Source of the DNA: Symsagittifera roscoffensis
Lineage: Eukaryota > Xenacoelomorpha > Acoela > Convolutidae
Length of the DNA stretch: 64,000 nt
Assembly (NCBI RefSeq): GCF_963678635.1
Contig: NC_087067.1
Location: forward strand, 49,273,618 to 49,337,617
Direction: 5' to 3'
Below are positions 21,901 to 32,646 of this stretch, in pieces. Numbering within the stretch: the stretch's first letter is position 1; the number at the start of each line of letters is the position of its first letter. A program made the position numbers and the translations under genes. The notes beneath the pieces were generated by a model, which worked only from the letters and a program-made list of their open reading frames with translations, did not search any database and had not been told where the DNA came from.

Positions 21901-24900
21901 TGTGAATAATTACACCAAATTCATCCACAGAATTTTTTCGCGAACTTATGACGTCAGGGCTCATGATCCACAATGCATAGTTGTACTGATCTTTTATAGC
22001 TTCTTCGCTGTTACGCTCTGCAGGACAATCTCTCCTGATCTTGAAAGTGATCATTCTCTCTTCTATTGCTTTTGATAATGCTTGTTGCGTAAAATGGGGT
22101 TTTTGGGGCAGCGCGCTCTCAAAGCAAAATTCACTTGCTGCAATGTCATCAGTAGATTGCCCTCCAGAATGTCAATAGCGCCCAAAATAATTTCTTTGTC
22201 AATTTTTCGATGGTATGGTCCACCTTTTGGTAAATTTTTATATCTCCCACGTCGCACAATTGTATACGCAGTGTTCTGATTTATTCCCAAACAGTCGGCC
22301 AAAGCTATATAATCTTCTCCACGCGAATGCGATTCGATTAAACATCGTTTGTCGATTCATGAATTTTTTTTAATAGGCCATTTTGAGCGTGATTCAATTG
22401 GAACTTCGCGATTTCAAAAGAACTTATGAACACCCATTTGATCATGCATTATTTCTTGACTTTCAATTGAAAATACGGTTTGTTCAAAAAGTGTCACTAA
22501 CATTTCAATAGGCTTTGAAATGGTGTATTAGCTTTAAAGCAATCTTTAGCTGACTTCTAATACAATTTTGTATTCTGAGAAGAAATTTTACTAGGCTTAC
22601 AGCAATTGAATCATCAGTAAAGAAGGTTACCTCGCTTGTTTGACATTGATTTGAAAGATTGTTTATGATTTAAAAACAGAAAAGATCTTAATATTCATCC
22701 CCGTGGAATTAGGTTATCACAGAAAAAATTTTTTTTGTACTTTACTGTAATGATACCGATTATTTGACTAGCTGCTCAATGATTCGAAAATTGGTTCTCT
22801 GTAACTATATTATTCCAACTTCTTCAAAAGAGTTTGATGTTTTAGAGTATCTAACGCATTTTTGAAGTTTAATGGAGACCGTATCCCCATCTGGTTTTTT
22901 TAATCGCTAAATGTGTAAATTCTGTTTCTCTGTTACTGCATGAGCGCATGAGCGCTTTGAATAGAAACCGAACTGTTGCTTTGAAAATAACTGCATCTTG
23001 CAAAAAAATTAAAGGACAATATTTTTCTTTCAAACAATAAATTTTTTTTTTTAAATTTTGCTCAGCGAAGACTTGAAAACTTGAATGACTATTTTTGCTG
23101 AAGTGACTGAAGGGACTACAGTTTTCAGCCCTTGCATTATCTTTTCCTTGTAAAAGGCAAGAATATTTGCATTTTTGAGGCAACTGGGGAAAGTGTGCTC
23201 AGTGATTTCCTTTTGATAATCACAGTTGTGAAGCAAAACATTTGTTTGAGTCCCTTCCGTCATCCGTATCCTTTGTCTAGATAGAAAAACTCAAAAAATG
23301 TTTAAATGTTGAACAAAATCTATACCCCATTGTTACCATAACTGCTGTACGAAAACAAGCGTTACCAAACGGAATGTAAACTTTTCTATACTGGCTAAAA
23401 ACTAGTTTATCAAAATCAATCGAATCAGTTTACTTTTGGTTCATATGGAATCACATGTCAGGCGTTAATTTGCGCCTTTTCAATGGCTTGAAACCGGGAA
23501 GGATCTGTTTTTGTTTGTAAGCAGAAAATCGTCCGCGCGTCAAAAAAAAATTTGTTGGACATCTGTTTGTCCGCTTTTTTGTCGGCTTTGTTGCCGCGGC
23601 ACGAAATCTACCTGAAATTGGTCTTTTTTGCTCAAATTGAAAAACATTTCAGCGTATTCCGCCTTTGGGCAACTTATTGAGTTCCAAGAAGTTTTGTTTA
23701 TTTTCGCTATGTTTTGATTTTCATTAGAAAAATTTATATGAATTTTGTATCGAGAGCAAATGTGCATTCAAAAATAATATTGCTCATTTGATTGAATCTA
23801 GATATGCATTAAAGTTATTTAACTTTATCTGCCGAAAGTTAGATAAATTGCCATAAAAAATTGTTCGCGCGTCAAAAAATTTTTTCGGACTCCTGTTTGT
23901 TCCCTTTTCGCCGCAGCACCGAGTCTACCTAAACCTTAGAAATTTTGCTCAAACTGAAAAGCCGTTTTTGTGCGAGTATATTCTGCTTTTGGGCAACTTA
24001 ATGAGTACCAAGAAATTTTGCAATTTTTGCTATTTTCAATTTTCATTAAAAAAGTATTTTAAACGTTTTTTGAAGTTTTTTATGAACTCAAGGAGTGGTG
24101 TTCTGCGTATTTTTTGCTGTGTTAACATCCATGCTTGAGACAACAAACTTCAGAATTACGATTCCAGTTTTTTTGTGGAAATTGAAAATTTTTCGTGTTT
24201 GCTAATTTTTGTCGGCTTTGGTTCCGGTTTGTTTTTAGCATTTTGAAAACTCTTTGTGAAGTTTTTAATGGTGCAGTTGAGTTTGTTTCCAGTTTTTTGT
24301 CTTTTTTCGCGTTTTTTTAGTTTAAAAAAAGTTTTAAAAATCTTTTTTCATAAAGTTTTTTCCTTGTCTTGTTATTTGCTGGTAATTATAGGCATTCATT
24401 TTTGTATCGGAGTTATTTGTGAACCTCAAAACCTTCGAAGCCCCTTCAAACTTGTATAGCGATAAAGCGCTGCCTTGGGATGATCTTAAGGTCCGGTGTT
24501 CGAATCCTGGTCGGACTTTTTCGGTACCTAAAAAATTGACTTATTACTGGGAAAGTTTGTAGTGAGTCCAAAATTTTATTCTAGTTGCTTGACTTCATAC
24601 GTTTCAAATCTTTACAAGACCAATATATCTGGATTCTGCAAACAAACTGAGCGAATTCCGCTTACAGTTATGGATTCCGCTTACAATTTGAGGATTCCGC
24701 TTACAATTTGCTGATTCCATAACAATTTGTGGATTTCTGGAAATCCGCTACAAGTTGTGGATTTTGCTTACAATCACGGATTCCACTTACACGGGGCGGA
24801 TTCCGCTAATAATTTGCGGATTCCGCTTTAATTAGCGGATTCCGCTTATAATTTGCTGATTTCTTTTACAATTTGCGGTTCCACTTATAGTTTGCTGATT

Positions 24901-27900
24901 CCATTTACAATAGCGAATTCCTGTAAGTTTGCGGATTTCACATACAGTTTGCTGATTCCAGTTTCAATTGCGGCTTCCACTTACAATTTGCGCGTTCTGC
25001 TTACTATTGCGGATTCCAAGACTGCCCAATTTACTACAAATTTAGTCTTTTATTTAACTGTGGATTGTACAAACTGCCTGGATTCCGCTAATTTGGTTGC
25101 GGTTGCCGCAAATTTCACCGCTATCGAAGCAATTTCGAGCCATAGAGTATTTTCGCTATTTGTTCGTGGAATCCAAATCAGCAAAAAGATCAAAGAAAAA
25201 TAGCCGTGATTCGGATTTCGTGACAATTATGTTTTCAGCATGAGAAATCGTTTGACAATTCACAAAATACACAGTTGTCCTCGTAATATTAAAACCCCGT
25301 TTTCACAGATGAACTGGATTGGGAATCAATTCTGGATGAACTGGACATTGGGATCCCCTCGTTCAACACCTCCGCTCTCACTGAAGACACTGTAGACAGG
25401 ATCAACACTGAAGTGATTGACATTAACTTCAGTCCGGGCAATCTGTCCTATCTCATCCCAAATAGTGTGTGTTACAAATGGAACGATGACGATGCATGTG
25501 AAGAGGTTAGTTTTTGTTAAGTTTAGTAGCAATATCATTTTCAGTCGGCTAAAAAAACTCATTTAGCACCAAGTTTGACGTCACTCTTATGCTTATTTTT
25601 TTTCCCTAGCTCTGTAAAGAAAACACAAAATTTGAAAATAAAATCGAATAAATCGCAGTTTGATTCAATTTTCATCTAAAATTTCTGCAAATATGATAAT
25701 CGTCGTCGGAAATTTCTATGATATTTGCTGTTCACTACTCTATTTCCTGTTGGTTATCATAGTAACCAGTTTAAGGAACTTTGAAAGAGAAAAACAACCT
25801 AAGAATTGTCAATCTTTTTTGTTTTCAAATTTTTCTTTGTTTTTCAAAAAATGTATCTTCTGCATAATTGGAGTTTATATTCGTATATAGTAACCAAGAA
25901 GCGTAAAAATAGATTATTCAGAAGTGTGTGATTAAAAATCAAGGCACTGCTTATCCACTGCTTTGGAAATCTAATTTTGAAAAACATAAATCTAAAAAAT
26001 ATATATTCAGACCAGTCTTTTTCGAAATAAATCATCAATGAACAGGCTTTATTATGCAATCCGCGTTGACCTCCTTTGAGGTAACAAAAATGCACAGATT
26101 ATCAGCCCACCCTACTCAATAGTTTCTTCCGTAAGAGTGATCGGATATATAATAATAATAACAAAGAGGCGAAGCGGAGCTTCGCATCACTTGCGATACA
26201 TTTCGAGAACCATCCTTGCAAGCTGGCGAATAAAAAGTGAGACGGAATTAACAAAATTGGAAAAAAAACTATTTTGGAAAAATAGCCAAGAAACAACAAT
26301 AAATAAGTCTTTAATTTCTTAACGAGTAGCAATTAAGCCATTAATGCGTTCATTTAGCCCCAAATAGCTGCTCAAAGCCTCTCATTGAGCCAAAAACAAA
26401 AAAAAAACTTAAAAGTTGGCTGACAAAAAATTTTTGAGCAATTAAGTCTTGAAACCTTAAATAATTTTTGCAAAAATGCTTCGACTGACACATTTTTTGA
26501 CTTTCTTGATCAAAATCAGGTAAATTTCGACTGTGCTTGACCTATGTTTTGACTTTGACGACCGAAGTTGGGCATGTTTTGACTGTGCTCGACTTATATT
26601 GTGACTCTCTCGACCAAAATTGGGCATGTGTTATTTTAATGCTCGACCTAAAAGTGCTTCTCAACCTTAAAATTTCACTCTAAAAACTACACTTACTTAA
26701 TTTTCAAAGTCGAATCATAAGTCGAGCACCTCGACCCGGATTAGTTGTAGGTAATTGAACTTCATAATTTCCGCTTATCGTTTTTTGTTTTGCTTTACCG
26801 GTTTTTGAGCGCTAGTTGTTTCAAGTGTACTATATTGCCTTAGTTGCTTCATAAATGTTTGTTCTTCATAAAAATACAGCTTTATGCGATTTTCTACTTT
26901 GTGATAACTTAAGCTGTGTTGTACAAAATTGTCTGCGACTCTTTTTCCGCTCTAACCAAATGTTGCCTGCCTAATAACCTGTGGATAATTTTTGTCGCAT
27001 GGCTTAGTCAACGCTGGGCATTGTTTCTTAAGTTTTTTAGTCAACTTAAACATCATTTGAGATCATTCGAGACAATGGTTCTTATATATATTTTTGGACA
27101 TTTTTTTCACCTTTTTTGACTTAGTGGTTTTTGTCTCAAATTATATCAGCTAGCTCGCAATGCTATATGTTTAATATATCGCAAGTGCAGCGAAACCTCA
27201 GTTTGACTCAGTGAGTAAAAACTCTGGACATTCAGTGAAATTAAAAATTCTCTAGGCAACTTTTTTTTCTTCAAAAAAAAAATTTAACCCGAAATTATTT
27301 TTCTCAGAATTAATTAAAAAAATTTTTTGCAAGTTTTTTCGAATATTGAACAATTATCTTTTCAGTTAAATCCTGATACAATTACACCCTGATACTATTG
27401 TATTTTCTCAGATCTGTATGATGCGACTTGTCCTTTAACTAAGTCGTGGTGAAATTTCCAAAAATCTTGTTCAGGGAAACGTCCAAAAAATTGTTCACGT
27501 TCAAATATGATATTTCACAATTTGACTTTGACTCCTTTTTAATTTCAAATTGTTATCTTTTGCAGGATGTAATGCACATTAAGTTGTTTGAAAATAAACT
27601 GCAAACAACGCGAAAAGCTGTGAGTGATTCAGATTTTTAAAACGGACTTCCATTTTCAGCTTTCCAGTGTAATAAAAAAGTGTCCACTGACCCAATTTTC
27701 TTTAATTGGATTAGCTACATTTGAAAAATTTTCAGCGTGAAAGAAATTTAGCGCTTTTTTCTAAGTGTTTATTCTCAAGTTTGGAAGGAAAAAAAATGTT
27801 TTTCTGAATTCATTAACTTTTTTCCCTTTTTCTGTTGGCTACGTTTAAAACTCCAATCTAAGTAGCAATAGTAAAGGTTTTGATTTTAGATGTTGGAGTT

Positions 27901-30900
27901 TGCATTTGGATTAGACTACCTGGCACTTGGGAGCAGCTGTCTCTTCCTCGGAAATGTAGGAATATATGTAAATTTGATATAAAATAAGAAATGTGTAGAG
28001 TTAAGAAGGGTGAAGTATAACAGACGTTAAGAAAAAGAGAACGATAGTGTCGAATTGGCGATTCTACTGTCTTTCATGCTACAGTAACTTGAGCGTAAGA
28101 TTGATTCGTCATTAAGTTAAGTAGTGCAGCAAACAAAGGGTAAATCCGAAATAGTTCAATCTTGGAAGATATCGTCCCTCCTATGCCAGAAAACCAAATT
28201 TGAAAAAATTGGCGAACCCACCAAAATCGGAACTAAGAAAGCTAATGTTATGAAAATCAGAGGCGCGATACTAGAGATGATTTGAGCCTGGCATACAAAA
28301 AATTGGACCCCTCACAACCTTGGTGGGCAAGTGATAACGGTCCCGGGAAGTGTAAATGGCCCTAACAGAACTCGGAAACTACTGACGGTGTTGGGCTTAA
28401 ATTCTAGTATGCTGTAGGCCTAGTTAAGGGAAACTTAAGTTTGGAAACACAGACCCCTCAGACCCCCACTTCTGGTTTCAAGCCCTAAGTAAACAAATCC
28501 ACCCGTAACTTCCGGAAGTCGTTTCTCGGCCTCCAATGAGTGCAGGGAGCTGAAACTTGGAGGGGTGATACGTACTGGCAAGATACATCTTGTATTATAA
28601 GTTGAACTAAATCCGGTGGTTGGATCGGAAGCTATTAGCACTTGGAAAAACACCCCCTAAGACCGGAAACAGGCTATTTACGCGAAATGATGAACGGTGG
28701 CATAAGGATTTCATTGCGGCAATGGACATAAGATACGGACTCCGCCGAAAAAATACCCCTAGTGAGTAAAAACCCTCCGACGAATCCTTCCGGTGTTAAT
28801 AGCCTTTTTCCGGAAAAGTGATAATGGACCTAAGAAATGGTATAACTTGTGAAGTATTAATGGTATATGAATGAAACTTGGTAGTTAGGACCCCCATGGG
28901 ATTCTAACCTCAAATACGGAAGTTTGACCCCGGTTGACCCCTGGGTGACCTTTGGGCTTTTTGACCCAAAATTGCATGGAAAACCCCAAGATTAACACCG
29001 AAAAGTGGCGTATTCCCCAGCACAACCCCTGGAAATGCAAATGGGTCACCTAGCAAAAATTGGGTGAAAACTTATAATTGGAAACTAAAGCTGATAGAGA
29101 TATAGCTTTTACATGGCAACATTGGAGTAGTGGATTTATTTCAAAATGGACTTGGTAAACATTGTGTTCAGTTTACCTTGGCGAATGATCCATTAATAGC
29201 AATTCAACTGGACTAAAGAAAAATAGTCCCAGAGCAATCTGATGGTTATAGGACCGTGGCATCAGAGTTAAGTTTCCTAATTAGCATGAATGGACGGGGA
29301 TTTTAATTGGCTTCCCGGTGGTGACTTTCTGGTTTTATTTGACCCCTAATAGACGAACTACGTTCCTTTGATAGCTAGAAAGTCGGGATTGGAATAGAGT
29401 ACAGGTAGAATTTTTAATTGCTTGGAATGAATTAGCTACCAATGAAAAGGGTCTCCCCCTACCTTTGGGAAGTCGGACTGTTAACGGGATAATTAAAATA
29501 AAGACCTTAGGAGGTTTACTGAGTAAACATAGCATGGTTTGGAGGTTGAGTTGAACTCGAGAGCTGAAGTTCACAGAGTTCAGGAATTGGTTGATTAGAA
29601 TCGTATGACATTTGTTTGCTTGGTCAAGTTGTGACAGCTACCGCATACGGGGTATCTAATAAGCGTGAAAAGATTGATAAAAGAAGCCGAAGTTGGCACG
29701 TGGCAGAGTTGACAGGAGGAGGGATATAGTCTTAAAATTTGTGCGTACGGGTGATTTAGGCGGATGTCAGGACTGATAGAGAATGGCGTGACTTAAGTAA
29801 GACTAAGTGTAAAGAAAGATAAGGAATTGGAGGGTACCGAAGAGCCTTTAAGAGTCAGAACAGTTGTTCGCTACTATTACGAGTAGTTGGTTCTCAATTA
29901 GAGAAGAGAACAATTATTGCTAGTGAGCGAGTTCCGCTGGAACCCGAGTTTAGTACCGGGTTGAAATAGTTGTGCGAGCGAGTTGCGCTGGAACCCGAGT
30001 TTAGTACCGGTTTGAACTAGTTGTGCCGCTGCTCTGCTAGAGTAGGCAATTTTTGAATCGAGTCAACCGAAAACTGATGAGCGGTTGAACGGAACGGGAT
30101 GCCGGCTTCAATATAGAAGTTGCTAAATAGGAGTTAGCTCATTAAGGGCACTCTAAATTGTTTTATTTCCTTTGCGATTGAGAATTTACTCATTGAGCCC
30201 ACGATTTGCCGAACTAGCTAGAAGCGTAAAAGGATAGCCGAAATGAGCAGAAATTTAGGGGGAAGTTGCGTAATCCTTTGATCGGCCGATTCAATCTAAC
30301 CACCATCATAACCCTTTCGGGATTGTGGATCATATCGTGTCTTGGTGTCCTCCGCTATTGCACGGTATAAAGGGGAGAAACTCTGTGGCCGTTAAGTAGA
30401 GTGAAAGCGTGCTTAGAGGAGACGACTCCCCGGAAAAAGAATCTACAGATAGTTTGGTTGACTCTATTCATTTTAATATAGTGGTTCATATATATCAATG
30501 ATATTTCTGTATCAGTTTGTGAGAAGTCTCTGTGTAGTTCAGAGCCAGAACCCATAACATAATGATGTTGTAAGGTATTTGAGGTTGTGCTATACCAGAA
30601 AATGTTTTTATATGTATTGAACCAATTTGTGATGTAAGTTATCATAATTTTACGAGCAATTTATGATTCCTCAAATTTGATTTATACGACTTCTTACAAA
30701 AACCGAAGATGAAGCATTTCAATAAGTCGGTCAATTAGAGCAATTAGAAAAATTGACCGCAGCAATCAAAGTTTTCAGAGCATGTGGTTTGTTTCAGCTG
30801 TTGTGTGTGATAGCTCTGAGTGCAAACTGGGCCCACGTAAGAGACCACGGCAGACACAAGAGAGAGGAAGACAAAGTGGAAGACAACTACTACGCATACA

Positions 30901-30908
30901 ACTTCTGA
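15849..30908 (+). CDS. M6: Proteolipid protein family (PLP/DM20/M6) tetraspan gene, 7 exons
   Basis: Predicted coding exons: 15849-15990, 18680-18818, 19117-19282, 19538-19712, 25309-25505, 27890-27955 and 30798-30908. All junction phases fit, giving 331 residues (human M6A about 278). After a 47-residue N-terminus, GGCCRCLGRFP starts TM1 (about 61-82), the hallmark PLP/M6 opening. TM2 is about 103-125, a Cys-rich cytoplasmic loop 125-141, TM3 about 145-172. The large outer loop has four cysteines (C182, C200, C262, C271) in M6-like order, including CLD after the second, and sequons at N195, N227 and N252. TM4 ends in LSANWAHVRD, matching M6 LSANWAYVKD. The sixth exon is exactly 66 nt, as I recall for PLP1 exon 6. 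The outer loop is longer than in vertebrates. M6 proteins act in neuronal and epithelial membranes. Exon 1 was chosen because its phase-1 donor AAAA|GTGAGT fits the phase-1 acceptor at 18679. Confidence 0.82.
16300..16760 (+). repeat. Dispersed repeat family B, copy in M6 intron 1
   Basis: Starts TAAGAGTAATGAACGTAGAGAAGACTCTTATACAGGTCT, has a T-run, then a CTGCTGAAAGTGACGTAAAT segment and GATCCAGTTTTCTCAAATTGGGTTA. The order matches the copies at 12.9 and 20.3 kb. Confidence 0.75.
17530..17760 (-). repeat. Family A repeat fragment, inverted
   Basis: Contains the family A end in reverse orientation (GCTTGTATTTTAGGGCAAAACCCTGAATATTCC), after which similarity fades into AT-rich DNA. Confidence 0.5.
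17975..18425 (-). repeat. Family A repeat, inverted copy in M6 intron 1
   Basis: Starts TGCTCGTATCAGGGCAAAACCCTGAGGGTTCC and continues with TTAATAGCGCGCAATTTATCGCGC, TGTCCCAAAATG, a GAAATATCTTTTC block and GACAACCATACCTTTTGGATGAT, all in reverse order relative to the tandem pair at 10.75-11.80 kb. Confidence 0.75.
20270..20720 (+). repeat. Family B repeat, copy in M6 intron 4
   Basis: GTGAAGACTCTTGTACAGATCTTGGTAATTTTTCTTGG, then TTCTGCTGAAAGTTACGTAAATTTCACTCTCCAAATAC and CTGATCCAGTTTTTTTCAAATTAG, collinear with the 16.3 kb copy. Confidence 0.7.
21380..22370 (-). pseudogene. Tc1/mariner (IS630-type) transposase fossil in M6 intron 4
   Basis: On the minus strand, reading from about 22340 down, a helix-turn-helix-like block contains ALADCLGINQNTAYTIVRRGR, followed by LEGNLLMTLQQVNFALRARCP. 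From 22054 a second frame gives ALWIMSPDVISSRKNSVDEFG and CCAVSTEGLLHYQVIQ, and further down (about 21660-21570), across stops, come DNAPGHRGIE and PKYSPFLTLVE, the usual DDE_3 motifs carrying the second Asp and the last Glu. Several frame changes and stops show that it is dead. It lies antisense to the host gene. No terminal inverted repeats were located by eye. Confidence 0.65.
23515..24070 (+). repeat. Direct duplication of a CGCGCGTC-containing repeat (family B related)
   Basis: Two diverged units start at about 23525 and 23868. Each runs from TCG(T/C)CGCGCGTCAAAAAA through GCCGC.GCAC.GA.TCTACCT, TTTGCTCAAA.TGAAAA, and CTTT(T)GGGCAACTTA.TGAGT.CCAAGAA. Between them lies the ATTCAAAAATAATATTGCT and GCCGAAAGTTA part shared with family B. 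Confidence 0.65.
24448..24518 (+). repeat. tRNA-like SINE head
   Basis: Contains an A-box-like TAGCGATAAAGCG and a good B box GTGTTCGAATCC, spaced as in a tRNA, but the acceptor ends do not pair (3' GTCGGAC has no 5' partner). It is best read as a tRNA-derived SINE or tRNA pseudogene, not a working tRNA. Confidence 0.5.
24650..25035. repeat. Minisatellite, unit about GCGGATTCCGCTTACAATTT
   Basis: About sixteen imperfect copies of a roughly 20-25-nt unit (GGATTCCGCTTACAATTTGC with variants) run from 24650 to 25035 in M6 intron 4, about 270 bp before exon 5. Units vary by substitution and small indels. The unit holds a short palindrome, GCGGATTCCGC. Confidence 0.85.
26160..26205 (-). repeat. 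Terminal fragment of a dispersed repeat, inverted mate at 36.88 kb
   Basis: GGCGAAGCGGAGCTTCGCATCACTTGCGATACA (26168-26200) is the near-exact reverse complement of 36878-36910. It holds an inner hairpin, GCGAAGC.GAGCTTCGC. A weaker relative is at 27165-27195. Confidence 0.6.
26495..26745. repeat. TCGACC-rich degenerate repeat, copy 2 (M6 intron 5)
   Basis: Repeats of GTGCTCGAC/CTATGTTTTGAC/CTCTCGACCAAAA, ending AAGTCGAATCATAAGTCGAGCACCTCGACCCG, the same end as the copy at 12.6 kb. Confidence 0.6.
27600..27850 (+). repeat. Family B repeat, 3' part
   Basis: Retains the block around CACTGACCCAATTTTCTTTAATTGGATTAG and TTTTTCTGTTGGCTA, ending about 40 bp before the 66-nt M6 exon. Confidence 0.5.
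28015..30655. other. GC-richer insertion of unknown identity in M6 intron 6
   Basis: From about 28015 to 30655 the base composition changes: G and C are clearly more frequent, long A/T runs vanish, and segments such as GAAACTTGG(A/T)(G/A)G.., GACCCCGGTTGACCCCTGGG and GGTGACC appear. No ORF longer than 96 codons is present and none resembles a protein domain. It contains a 52-bp tandem duplication at about 29920-30025. It is probably a single non-coding or long-decayed mobile element inserted between exons 6 and 7; the ends could not be defined by terminal repeats. Confidence 0.45.
29922..30025. repeat. 52-bp tandem duplication
   Basis: Two units sharing GCGCTGGAACCCGAGTTTAG and TACCGG(G/T)TTGAA.TAGTTGTG, with only a few differences (GTTCCGCTGG versus GTTGCGCTGG). 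Confidence 0.85.
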
Positions 30909-30999
30909 TCAAACAGAGGCGTTCAACAGAGTCGAAACTGAAACTGTGTTCAACAGTGCCAAAACAGTATTTAAAAAAATGGAATTGTTGAAAAAAAAA

Positions 31000-32640
31000 A
31001 TTTTTTTTCGGCACTGTTGTTTTGCCCCGATCAATCATCATGCATTCCCTTAATTTTTGAATGAATATATCATTATATTGCCTCAAAACGATGTTTGATG
31101 TCGCTGTTGCTAGTATATGTCTCCGTTATGTCATGATGATGTTTCAACCATCTTGCTCAATTTTAGAGTAGATATAAATTGATTTGAAGAAATATTAAAT
31201 GACCCTTCTTGAAGTGCAGAGGAGCAAAGTGGCGTACGGCACTTTAAAGTTTGCTCGCAACATGTCCTGACATTTTCGAATTTTTTGGGCAATCAGTATG
31301 GCATTCTCATATACCCGTATGGTTACTGACAGGATAGTTAGCTGCGAGACAAACTGATCTATTTCAAGTTATCATACAATAATAGATCCTAGCTGGTTGT
31401 TGCCATTTCGTCAAGGACAAGAAGCAGCCATTGCAGTATTGTCAATAGAGGTTTATAAAACGGCTGTTCTTTCCAAGTGATCTTTAAAGGTATCTTTTCA
31501 CTCTGACTCAGAGACCATACAACAGATCAGATATTGATGGAACAGCTTATACTGATCCTGCTATTTAAAATTATCTTTTGGAGAAATGTTGGGCTTTTGC
31601 AGAACTGTTTGGTACTTGATTTTCTCGCCAAATAGATGAATGCCTTTTTAATGATTTTTCCCTTATATTTTGAATTTTTTTCACGCATACTTTAAAACAT
31701 TAGCATCAAATTCTGCCCCTGAAAAAAGTGGGCATAGCAATATAATCAATTGAAAAAAGGGCTCGTCACAGGGCTAAGCACTGAATATTCCGACTGCATT
31801 TTAATGTCTATGGAGTATGTTTGCTTTGAAAAATAGATTTAGAAAATTGAAGTCTTCACAAAAAATTGAGATTTTTTAAATATCACCCCCCTCACGATAT
31901 GTTAAGTGCAAAGCGATTTATTTCGCGTATAGCAAAATAATAAACTTCCGAAATACCATGCCTCAATTGAATTTGGATTAATTTCTAGAACGGATTGAAT
32001 CCCATACATTTTCGAAGTATTAACCCAGAAGAAAGTTTTAATTTGAGCTCAGGACTAGAGCACTTTCCTATTGATAGGGAAAATTTTTTTTTGAAATTTG
32101 CTAATTAAAAAAACGGAAATTGTCTGGAAAGAAACAACCACTCTGAAAAAAAATTCAGTTTGTCACTATCTTCGAAAGCAGGAATACTAAAGAGTTAAAT
32201 TTGCGCACAAAACTTGGCACAAAAATATGCGTATTGATTTGAGAAAAATGAGCAGATCTTATAAAATTTTGCTGAAAACTCACTTGCTAATTAAACTAAT
32301 TCAGGCGGCATAGGAAAAAAATCGACAAATTAATTGAAATTTAGACGTTATTGACTTGTTATCGTGCCTGAATTTGGTTACTTTTTCAACTTTTGTTCAC
32401 GTCTGCTGACTACAATTAACTTTCCTAAATGTTTTCGTTTGGGTTTTCCTTACTGCAAATCTTTAATGCTTTCTTAAAGGCAAGTCGCAATGGTAAGACT
32501 TGCGTTTCAAAAATGTTTTTAATGCATTTCAAAAGTGCTCTCATGTCATTTCGGTTAACGTTTTCAAACCATTTAAGGAAATTTTTTAACATGCAATAAA
32601 ATTGAATAGTCTTTTTGTATTGAGTATTAAACTTGGTTGA
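31000..32640. other. Intergenic DNA downstream of M6, no gene seen
   Basis: The first few hundred bases are likely M6 3' untranslated sequence. The rest is AT-rich and includes an inverted family A copy (31759-32085). No coding region is supported. Confidence 0.4.
31759..32085 (-). repeat. Family A repeat, inverted copy at 31.8 kb
   Basis: GGCTCGTCACAGGGCTAAGCACTGAATATTCCGACTGCATTTTAATG, then CACCCCCCTCACGATATG, TTTCTAGAACGGATT and AATTTGAGCTCAGGAC, which parallel the reversed tandem pair at 10.75-11.80 kb. Confidence 0.7.
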
Positions 32641-32646
32641 GCCTTT

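Noticed and set aside
21379-22279. Plus-strand ORFs of 148, 101 and 65 codons in M6 intron 4
   Set aside because: They are the reverse strand of the Tc1/IS630 transposase remains.
24650-25035. CRISPR-like array of short repeats
   Set aside because: Units are contiguous and degenerate without unique spacers, inside an intron of an animal gene: a minisatellite.
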